Positions 53,948-59,960 of a DNA stretch of 64,000 nt are shown one piece after another. The position numbers were made by a program, and so were the translations under genes. The notes below the pieces were generated by a model, which had not been told where the DNA came from, ran no database searches, and worked only from the letters and a program-made list of their open reading frames with translations. Where the stretch lies: assembly GCA_017468435.1 (NCBI GenBank), contig JAFUIP010000003.1:1-64000 (forward strand), given 5' to 3'. This stretch comes from Bacteroidales bacterium (lineage in GTDB: Bacteria > Bacteroidota > Bacteroidia > Bacteroidales > UBA1402). How positions within the stretch are numbered: the first letter of the stretch is position 1; every line of letters begins with the position of its first letter.

Positions 53948-54613
53948 ATGGACGTGCGTATTCATCCTTCGTGGAAAGCGCTTTTGCAAGGCGAATTCGA
54001 GCAAGATTACTTTGCCCGATTGGTAACTTTTGTCAAGCAAGCTTATGCTACGCAAAGGGTGTATCCGCCGGCCAAGTATATTTTCAATGCCTTCGACCTT
54101 TGTCCTTTCGATAAGGTAAAGGTGGTCATTCTCGGACAAGACCCATACCACGAACCCGGACAAGCGCACGGATTGAGTTTTTCCGTTCCCGAAGGGATTC
54201 CCTTTCCTCCCTCTTTGCAAAATATCTTCAAGGAAATTGAAAGTGACATGGGCTACGCTCCGCTGCGTAACGGCAACCTGGAACGCTGGGCCAAACAAGG
54301 CGTGCTGCTGCTCAATGCCACGCTGAGCGTGCAGGCACATCAGGCAGGTTCGCATCAGAACAAGGGTTGGGAAACCTTCACCGACGCGGTCATTGCACAA
54401 CTCTCGAAGGAACGCGAACACTTGGTGTTCTTGCTTTGGGGAAGCTACGCACAACGCAAAGGCGCCGTTATCGACGCCTCTAAACATTTGGTACTAAAGT
54501 CGGTACATCCATCGCCCCTGTCGGCTTACCGAGGATTTTTCGGCAATCACCATTTCAGCCAGGCCAATGCGTACTTGGCCCAGCACGGCCTATCGCCCAT
54601 CGACTGGAAATAG
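53948..54613 (+). CDS. ung: Uracil-DNA glycosylase
   Basis: A 221-residue family 1 UDG that removes uracil from DNA. Motifs: GQDPYH (63-68) with catalytic Asp65, the LLLNATLSV segment, and the His loop HPSPLSAYRGFFG. The length is typical. Its last 24 nt overlap the 3' end of lipB on the other strand. Confidence 0.96.
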   Translation: MDVRIHPSWKALLQGEFEQDYFARLVTFVKQAYATQRVYPPAKYIFNAFDLCPFDKVKVVILGQDPYHEPGQAHGLSFSVPEGIPFPPSLQNIFKEIESDMGYAPLRNGNLERWAKQGVLLLNATLSVQAHQAGSHQNKGWETFTDAVIAQLSKEREHLVFLLWGSYAQRKGAVIDASKHLVLKSVHPSPLSAYRGFFGNHHFSQANAYLAQHGLSPIDWK

Positions 54614-55387
54614 CTGATGAAATTTTTCGCGCAAAAGTGCCTGACAAGCAGCCATATCCTGCGCCTGTCCGCCTAATTCCTGCTGCAAGGAAGTGACGCC
54701 TTTATCGGTAAATCCGCAAGGATTAATCAACTGGAAATAAGACAAATCGGTATTGATATTGAAGGCCAATCCGTGCATGGTGACAAAACGACTCGCCTTG
54801 ACACCGATGGCGCAGATTTTCCGGGCATTCACTCCATGCGCATCCAACCACACGCCGGTGGCGCCTTCCAAACGGCCGGCCACAATACCGAAATCTTTCA
54901 AAAAGAGAATCACCGCCTCCTCCAAACGCCAGATATATTCCTTCAAACCAATGCCGTGGCGAGCCGGAACGCCGTTCGATTCCGATTGCCGAATCGAAGC
55001 CGATTCCGAAGGCCGAGCCGATTCCGATTGCCGAGTCGATTCCGAAGGCCGAGCCGGAGCGGTCTGCGAAGAAAAATGTTCCAAGTCGAAAATGGGATAC
55101 ATCACCAACTGACCGGGGCCGTGGTAGGTAATGTCGCCGCCACGCTCGATTCGAAAAAAGTCCACGCCACGCTGGCGCAGCATTTCTTCCGACACGAGCA
55201 GGTTTTCTATCTGTCCGCTTTTGCCAAGCGTCAGCACCGGTCTATGTTCACACGACACCAAGACATCGGGCAAAGGGTTTCCCGCTGCAACCTTCTTGGC
55301 ATCCAATCTTTCCTGAAACAATTCCTTTTGTTTTTCCCAGGCCTCAGCATACGAAATGAGGCCCCAATCACAATCAATTATCGCCAT
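54590..55387 (-). CDS. lipB: Octanoyltransferase LipB with a repeat-rich insertion
   Basis: A 265-residue enzyme that moves octanoyl groups from acyl carrier protein to lipoyl domains. RGGDITYHGPGQLVMYPI, the catalytic Lys197 (IGVKAS) and Cys224 (NPCGF) are present. Between FDLEHF and the helix YIWRLEEA there is an insertion (about 106-140) made of hexapeptides ARPSES, TRQSES, ARPSES, IRQSES. It is encoded by 18-nt tandem units on 54977-55054 and replaces a short loop of normal LipB. The product can lipoylate the E2 at 31446-32807. ATG at 55387; 3' overlap with ung. Confidence 0.93.
   Translation of the reverse strand: MAIIDCDWGLISYAEAWEKQKELFQERLDAKKVAAGNPLPDVLVSCEHRPVLTLGKSGQIENLLVSEEMLRQRGVDFFRIERGGDITYHGPGQLVMYPIFDLEHFSSQTAPARPSESTRQSESARPSESASIRQSESNGVPARHGIGLKEYIWRLEEAVILFLKDFGIVAGRLEGATGVWLDAHGVNARKICAIGVKASRFVTMHGLAFNINTDLSYFQLINPCGFTDKGVTSLQQELGGQAQDMAACQALLREKFHQLFPVDGR
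54977..55054. repeat. Four 18-nt tandem units inside lipB
   Basis: Units of the types GATTCCGATTGCCGAGTC and GATTCCGAAGGCCGAGCC alternate (four 18-nt units with one extra 6-nt piece after the first). They encode the SES-rich insertion on the minus strand. Confidence 0.9.
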
Positions 55388-55394
55388 TCTTTTT

Positions 55395-55425
55395 TTTGTT
55401 CTTAACTCGCTTTGCAGTAACTTCG
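55395..55425 (+). promoter_or_regulatory. Promoter of rsmG
   Basis: TTTG (55395-55398), 19 nt, then TAACTTCG (55418-55425), one mismatch to TAnnTTTG. It leaves a leader of about 42 nt. Confidence 0.6.
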
Positions 55426-55474
55426 CAGCCGTTTGGCAACGCCCTACAAAATTACCATTTTCTTTACTTCAGCC

Positions 55475-56098
55475 ATGCAGATTATCCAGAAATATTTTCC
55501 AGCATTGACGCAGGAACAAGCAGCTCAATTCGAGGCACTTGGCCCCTTGTACACCGATTGGAATGCCAAAATCAACCTGATTTCGCGCAAGGACATAGAG
55601 CATTTGTACGAACATCATATTCTCCATTCTTTGGCCATTGCCAAATTCCTGCACTTCAAGCCCGGCACACAGATTATGGACGTGGGCACGGGAGGAGGAT
55701 TTCCGGGTATTCCCCTGGCCATCCTCTTTCCCGATTGCGATTTTCTCTTGCTCGACAGCATCGGCAAAAAGTTGAAAGCCGCCAGCGACATTGCCCAACA
55801 AATCGGCTTGAAGAATGTTCGATTCTGCCACGACAGGGTAGAAAACGAAAAAGGGAAGTTCGATTTTGTGGTGAGCCGCGCCGTCATGCCCTTGAGTGAT
55901 CTGGCACGCCTTTGTCGCAAGAATATCGCTACCGCACAGCACAATGCATTGCCCAACGGCATTATTTGTCTTAAAGGCGGCGAACTGCAGTCAGAGACAA
56001 TGCCGTTTAAAAACAAGGTATCGCAGACCAATCTTTCCGACTACTTCGAAGAGGAATTTTTCGAAACGAAAAAAGTAGTCTATTTGCCTCTTTTATAA
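55475..56098 (+). CDS. rsmG: 16S rRNA (guanine-N7) methyltransferase
   Basis: A 207-residue SAM-dependent methyltransferase that modifies G527 of 16S rRNA. NLISRKDIEHLYEHHILHSL and the SAM loop DVGTGGGFPG (69-78) are diagnostic, followed by DFVVSRAV. I choose the ATG at 55475 (MQIIQKYFPALT), which matches family N-termini; a TTG at 55433 would lie almost on the promoter. Its last 19 nt overlap the convergent XRE regulator gene. Confidence 0.95.
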   Translation: MQIIQKYFPALTQEQAAQFEALGPLYTDWNAKINLISRKDIEHLYEHHILHSLAIAKFLHFKPGTQIMDVGTGGGFPGIPLAILFPDCDFLLLDSIGKKLKAASDIAQQIGLKNVRFCHDRVENEKGKFDFVVSRAVMPLSDLARLCRKNIATAQHNALPNGIICLKGGELQSETMPFKNKVSQTNLSDYFEEEFFETKKVVYLPLL

Positions 56099-56430
56099 GA
56101 CTCTTGCAAATCTGTCAAGAACTTTTCCAAGTATCTCCCGATGCGTTGGTCGTATTCCGAGGTGTCCTCAATCTCGTGCAACATTCTTGGCATACCCACC
56201 CGATAATCAAGCAGATCCGGGATAAATACATTATAATATTTTGAGATCTGGCTCAATCTGTTAAGCGACATGCTGGTGCGTCCGTTCTCGATTTTCGAAT
56301 AAGCCGTGGCCGAAATGCCGAGATCGTCTGCCACATTTTGTTGAGAGAGTTCGTTTCTTTGACGTAAGGTCTTCAGTTTCAATCCAATGATTTTATTTAG
56401 GTCAGGACTTCTGTCATCTGCGCGTTCCAT
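56080..56430 (-). CDS. XRE-family DNA-binding regulator
   Basis: A 116-residue protein with a single helix-turn-helix of the Cro/CI type at about 14-68 (LKLKTLRQRNELSQQNVADD, then AYSKIENGRTSMSLNRL), and a C-terminal helical tail that may support dimerisation. ATG at 56430; an upstream TTG at 56460 overlaps the -7 box. It overlaps the 3' end of rsmG by 19 nt. A perfect 13-bp inverted repeat lies about 80-113 nt upstream and is a good candidate operator. Confidence 0.88.
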   Translation of the reverse strand: MERADDRSPDLNKIIGLKLKTLRQRNELSQQNVADDLGISATAYSKIENGRTSMSLNRLSQISKYYNVFIPDLLDYRVGMPRMLHEIEDTSEYDQRIGRYLEKFLTDLQESYKRGK

Positions 56431-56457
56431 TCTAATTTTTCGTTGATTATTATCAAA

Positions 56458-56489
56458 CAAATCTAATCAAGATAGAAACGTACGACAAT
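56458..56489 (-). promoter_or_regulatory. Promoter of the XRE regulator
   Basis: On the minus strand ATTG (56486-56489), 20 nt, then a perfect -7 TAGATTTG (56458-56465), 27 nt before the ATG. A second perfect -7 TAACTTTG is embedded in the inverted repeat at 56515-56522. Confidence 0.6.
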
Positions 56490-56508
56490 TACTTTCAGTT
56501 CATTTTTA

Positions 56509-56543
56509 TTAACTCAAAGTTATTATTCTAAACTTTGAGTTAA
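56509..56543. repeat. Perfect 13-bp inverted repeat (candidate operator)
   Basis: TTAACTCAAAGTT (56509-56521) and AACTTTGAGTTAA (56531-56543) are perfectly complementary around a 9-nt spacer. No T-run follows on either strand, so it is not a normal terminator. It lies upstream of the XRE gene and downstream of the 39-codon frame. Confidence 0.85.
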
Positions 56544-56561
56544 AATCCTGACTTTCTTTAT

Positions 56562-56681
56562 TCAATACATCCATAAAGGCAGAGCAGAAATGCAACTATA
56601 ACAACAAAGTAAAATCAATTGTCTTTGGCCAATGACTCTTCGGATATCCTTTGCGATTTTTTCGATTTCTCTACCTTTCAT
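56562..56681 (-). CDS. 39-residue basic/hydrophobic mini-protein
   Basis: A 39-codon frame, ATG at 56681, TGA at 56562. The peptide has a charged helical start (MKGREIEKIAKDIRRVIGQR) and a hydrophobic end with three cysteines (LILLCCYSCISAL, then PLWMY). This is the layout of small membrane-binding peptides. It is the only plausible frame in a 430-nt interval. No clear promoter or family is recognised, so it may be chance. Confidence 0.4.
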   Translation of the reverse strand: MKGREIEKIAKDIRRVIGQRQLILLCCYSCISALPLWMY

Positions 56682-56847
56682 AACTTATCGTTTTTCTTTC
56701 TATTCTAATTATCTACATAGCAACAAACTCGGCGGGTCGTTTTTGTGAACGAAGTTTTCGCAGTGTTAAAAAAAATCCGCGCAGAAGGCTTGCAAGTTAT
56801 TAATTATTAAAAAATTATGCAAGATATTGTCGTTTCTGGAAATGCTG

Positions 56848-56855
56848 TACTTTTG
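56848..56855 (+). promoter_or_regulatory. -7 box of the lipocalin gene
   Basis: TACTTTTG, a perfect -7 match, 38 nt before the ATG; an ATTG lies 18 nt upstream (56826-56829). Confidence 0.5.
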
Positions 56856-56893
56856 GCAGCGAATCTTTATTTAACCTTAAACCTACAAACACC

Positions 56894-57400
56894 ATGAAAA
56901 CTATGATCTCTCTCTCATTGGCATTATGCCTGTTCACTTGCTGTTGCCGTGCGCAACAAGTTGACAACTCTACCGTCTCATCGCTCGACTTGGATCGTTA
57001 TCTGGGCGAATGGTACGAAATTGCACGCTTCGATCATCCTTTTGAAAGGGGCATGCACCACACCAAGGCCTTTTACGAACTCCGAGACGATGGCAAAGTA
57101 GCCGTGTACAATTCGGGCTGGAAAGAAGGAAAAGCGAAAATCTCCAAAGGCAAGGCTAAACTCACCGACAACCCGGCCCTGCTGCGCGTTTCTTTCTTTG
57201 GTCCCTTCTATTCCGACTACAGAGTGATGCACCTTGACGACAACTACCAATACGTATTGGTGGGCAGCAAAAGCGACAAGTACCTGTGGATTCTCTCGCG
57301 CAGCCCACAGCTGGACGAACTCACCAAAATTAAATTGGTAAACGAAGCCGGCCGACGCGGTTACGATGTGGAAGAACTTATTTGGGTAGATCACAAATAA
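56894..57400 (+). CDS. Lipocalin family protein (Blc-like)
   Basis: A 168-residue exported protein with a signal peptide (about 1-20, containing a Cys-rich FTCCC stretch, so it may be lipidated). The lipocalin G-x-W motif is LGEWYEIARFDHPFERGM, and the C-terminal signature is near LSRSPQLDELTK. Bacterial lipocalins sit in the outer membrane and bind lysophospholipids or fatty acids, often under stress. It is monocistronic with a strong terminator 20 nt after the stop. The next gene is a patatin-like lipase. Confidence 0.88.
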   Translation: MKTMISLSLALCLFTCCCRAQQVDNSTVSSLDLDRYLGEWYEIARFDHPFERGMHHTKAFYELRDDGKVAVYNSGWKEGKAKISKGKAKLTDNPALLRVSFFGPFYSDYRVMHLDDNYQYVLVGSKSDKYLWILSRSPQLDELTKIKLVNEAGRRGYDVEELIWVDHK

Positions 57401-57420
57401 ACATTGCCGCAGGAATAAAT

Positions 57421-57453
57421 GCCCTGTCATCGCGAGATGGCGGGGCTTTTTCT
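57421..57453 (+). terminator. Intrinsic terminator of the lipocalin gene
   Basis: An 11-bp stem GCCCTGTCATC / GATGGCGGGGC with two G-U pairs and a GCGA tetraloop, followed by TTTTTCTT. Confidence 0.93.
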
Positions 57454-57483
57454 TGTCTAAGGAAGGAAAAAATTCTACTTTTG
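57452..57483 (+). promoter_or_regulatory. Promoter of the patatin-like gene
   Basis: CTTG (57452-57455), 20 nt, then a perfect -7 TACTTTTG (57476-57483). The ATG at 57489 is only 5 nt after the box, so the transcript would start at or next to the start codon. Confidence 0.55.
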
Positions 57484-57488
57484 ACCTC

Positions 57489-58349
57489 ATGAAAAAATCG
57501 TACCAACTCAACACAAAATCAGGTCTCATACTCGAAGGCGGAGGCATGCGCGGCGTGTTCACCAGCGGCGTGCTCGACAACCTCATGGATCGCGGCATAC
57601 GCTTCCCCTACACCATAGGCGTGAGTGCCGGCGCCTGCAACGGATTGTCGTATATGTCGAAGCAGCGCGGCCGCGCCAAATGCAGCAACATAGACCTTTT
57701 GGCAGAATACCATTACATCAGCATAGGGCACTTGCTACGCAAGGGCAACATCATGGATTTCGACTTACTCTTCGATGTGTTTCCTAACCAGATTTATCCT
57801 TACGATTACGAGGCTTTTGCCCGCTGCAGCGAACGCTACGAAATGGTCACCACCTCTTGCGAAAGCGGCCGGGCCTGTTATTTCGACGAGAAAGAAAATC
57901 CGCAACGCATCATAGACATTGTGCGCGCCTCCAGCAGTCTGCCCTTTGTCTGTCCCATCGCCCACGTGGACGGAAAACCCATGATGGACGGTGGCTTGGC
58001 CGATTCCATTCCCCTGCTCCGCGCCCGCAGCCTCGGTTTCGACAACAACCTGGTGGTGCTCACCCGTAACAAAGGCTACCGCAAAAGCAACAAGCCCTCC
58101 AAGACCTTCGGATTCTACCGCAAGTATCCCAAGCTGCGTGAGGCCATTCAGCAGCGCAATGCCTTGTATAACGAGCAGATTTCCATGATAGAAAAAATGG
58201 AGGCCGAAGGCAGTATCATCGTGCTGCGCCCGGAAAAGCCCATCATAGTGGACCGCATGGAACGCGATACGAAAAAATTGCTCGACCTCTATGAGCAAGG
58301 CTACGCAGCGGCAGCCTCGCTAGAAATACTTGGCAAGCTTGCCAAATAA
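57489..58349 (+). CDS. Patatin-like phospholipase
   Basis: A 286-residue patatin/RssA-like lipid acyl hydrolase. Oxyanion loop EGGGMRGVF (16-24), nucleophile GVSAG (Ser46) and the Asp of the dyad in MMDGGLAD (Asp167). A C-terminal region (RNKGYRKSN onward, ending with a helical tail) matches the bacterial YjjU type. It hydrolyses phospholipids or acyl esters; no signal peptide is seen, so it is probably cytoplasmic. I choose the ATG at 57489; the in-frame TTG at 57453 lies in the terminator of the lipocalin gene. Convergent with the SIMPL gene (10 nt). Confidence 0.9.
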   Translation: MKKSYQLNTKSGLILEGGGMRGVFTSGVLDNLMDRGIRFPYTIGVSAGACNGLSYMSKQRGRAKCSNIDLLAEYHYISIGHLLRKGNIMDFDLLFDVFPNQIYPYDYEAFARCSERYEMVTTSCESGRACYFDEKENPQRIIDIVRASSSLPFVCPIAHVDGKPMMDGGLADSIPLLRARSLGFDNNLVVLTRNKGYRKSNKPSKTFGFYRKYPKLREAIQQRNALYNEQISMIEKMEAEGSIIVLRPEKPIIVDRMERDTKKLLDLYEQGYAAAASLEILGKLAK

Positions 58350-58359
58350 ATCTTCAAGA

Positions 58360-59064
58360 CTAGTTTTTCAGTGAATACGACACCGAAGTCACCACGCGCA
58401 CCTTCTTGATGTAGGGCGTGTTGCGATCTCGGTCGCTGATGCTGAAGGTGCCTTGGCTGGCCTCCCTAATTTTACCCAGACGGCTGCCCGAATCTTTGGC
58501 AAACTTCTCGGCGGCTTCGCGCGCATTGCGCGTGGCCTCTTCAATCATTTCCGGCTTGATATCGTTCAGACCTTCGTAGGTAAACTCCACGGGATTTTCC
58601 CAATTATTGTCCACAATCAGCACATTCTTCGTGAGCAGTTCCGACTGCTTGGCCATGAGCGCGCGCACCAGATCTACCTGCGAGCTGCACACGGTAACCA
58701 CCGAAGTGGCAATGTAACGATAGGCTCGGTTGTTGTCGCCATACTCGTTGGCAAACTTGTCGGAGATGGACGGATTGGCCACCGAGACTTCTTCGGCCGA
58801 AATGCCGTTGCGAAGCAAGAAAGCCATCACCTCTTCGCGCTGACGCGCAATTTCCTTGTACAGTGTTTGGTTATCGTTCGACATCACCTTGTAGGTAATG
58901 GGCCAAATTACTTTGTCGGCCTTCACTTCGCGTTCGCAAAGGCCCTTCACGTAAACACTTCTGTTGGAGTTGTGCAAGACTTTCACAGCCATGGGCATCA
59001 TCAAGCCCAAGACCATCAAACCCAGCATGATACAAATGCCGCTGTAGAATTTTCCCTTATCCAT
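58360..59064 (-). CDS. SIMPL (DUF541) domain protein
   Basis: A 234-residue protein with an N-terminal membrane anchor (about 6-30) and a periplasmic SIMPL/DUF541 domain: SVYVKGLCEREVKADKVIW, then NPSISD and EEATRNAREAAEKFAKDSGS. SIMPL proteins form large outer-membrane-associated assemblies in some bacteria (for example BP26), with unclear roles. It is the last gene of the caspase operon, 10 nt after the DUF4384 gene. ATG at 59064; a TTG at 59091 is less likely. Confidence 0.85.
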   Translation of the reverse strand: MDKGKFYSGICIMLGLMVLGLMMPMAVKVLHNSNRSVYVKGLCEREVKADKVIWPITYKVMSNDNQTLYKEIARQREEVMAFLLRNGISAEEVSVANPSISDKFANEYGDNNRAYRYIATSVVTVCSSQVDLVRALMAKQSELLTKNVLIVDNNWENPVEFTYEGLNDIKPEMIEEATRNAREAAEKFAKDSGSRLGKIREASQGTFSISDRDRNTPYIKKVRVVTSVSYSLKN

Positions 59065-59074
59065 TGTAGCAAGT

Positions 59075-59959
59075 TTATTGTTTGATATCAATGTACATCA
59101 CCTTAACGCCCATGTGAGAATCTCTGGCACGACGCTTATTCAGCCAATTGGTAAAATCGGCAAAGCTCAATTGTCTTGGCAGACCATCTTGCACCTGCGA
59201 ATCGACAGCCTTTGTGAAAGGATTTTCAGAGAAAATGACATAGATACGATTTCTTTCAACAGGCGCCGAACAGGTTAAAGTATATTCATCTACGATAGCT
59301 TTTTCCTTGGGTTCCTTATCAATAGAGAAAAAAACATACTCTTGTCCGTGCTTCACCGGATACAAACCGTCGGCATCGCCCGAATAAGGAAGCAAGCAAT
59401 AAGCATCGGGAGCTTCATCTACCAGGTACACAGCTACATAGCCATCGGAAGGAGCCTTGAAATGCAGAAACATATCGTCACCCGAATGGAAGTGCGTGTC
59501 GGCAAACTTCAGGTCCGTACCGTTTCTCAATACCGAGGCGGAAAAATCGGCAATCTCGTTGCTCACCGCACGAGCCATACCACAGACGCTACATTTCACC
59601 ACCAACATATCTTGCGCAAACTCAATACTATACACGGGGTCACCGATGTTTTCCAGCCATTCTCCCTTCACCTCGACAGAACTCAATTGAGAGAAAAAGG
59701 TATGATCGCCTGCGTCATCGTGGGTCTCTGTCTGCATGGTGCTTTGAGCCACCACCGTACCGAATTCTTGTGCCAAGGCTTGCAACTTCGCTTTTTCCAA
59801 GGCGAAAGCTTTTGCCTCATTCACAGAGACATCGCCTTCAGCATAATAGATATATTCTCCACAAACTTTCTTGTTTCGCTGTGCCGAGAGAGAGAAGGCA
59901 ACAGAGAAAAGCAGTAGAAATCCCAGTAGTTTTATCGCTTTCATTATTGTTTGGTTCAT
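59075..59959 (-). CDS. DUF4384 domain secreted protein
   Basis: A 294-residue protein with a signal peptide (hydrophobic LLGFLLLFSVAFSLSAQ). An N-terminal domain of about 130 residues (GDVSVNEAKAFALEKAKLQA) resembles LPP20-like/flagellar-assembly-type domains in its AxxxAxxxA pattern. It is followed by a DUF4384 domain (DDMFLHFKAPSDGYVAVYLV, then YCLLPYSGDADG). DUF4384 is often coupled to caspase-like proteases, as here. I take the ATG at 59959, 1 nt after the caspase stop; an ATG at 59944 is an alternative. Confidence 0.78.
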   Translation of the reverse strand: MNQTIMKAIKLLGFLLLFSVAFSLSAQRNKKVCGEYIYYAEGDVSVNEAKAFALEKAKLQALAQEFGTVVAQSTMQTETHDDAGDHTFFSQLSSVEVKGEWLENIGDPVYSIEFAQDMLVVKCSVCGMARAVSNEIADFSASVLRNGTDLKFADTHFHSGDDMFLHFKAPSDGYVAVYLVDEAPDAYCLLPYSGDADGLYPVKHGQEYVFFSIDKEPKEKAIVDEYTLTCSAPVERNRIYVIFSENPFTKAVDSQVQDGLPRQLSFADFTNWLNKRRARDSHMGVKVMYIDIKQ

Positions 59960-59960
59960 A

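Noticed and set aside
56509..56543. The perfect inverted repeat as an intrinsic terminator
   Set aside because: No T-run follows on either strand; position upstream of a regulator favours an operator.
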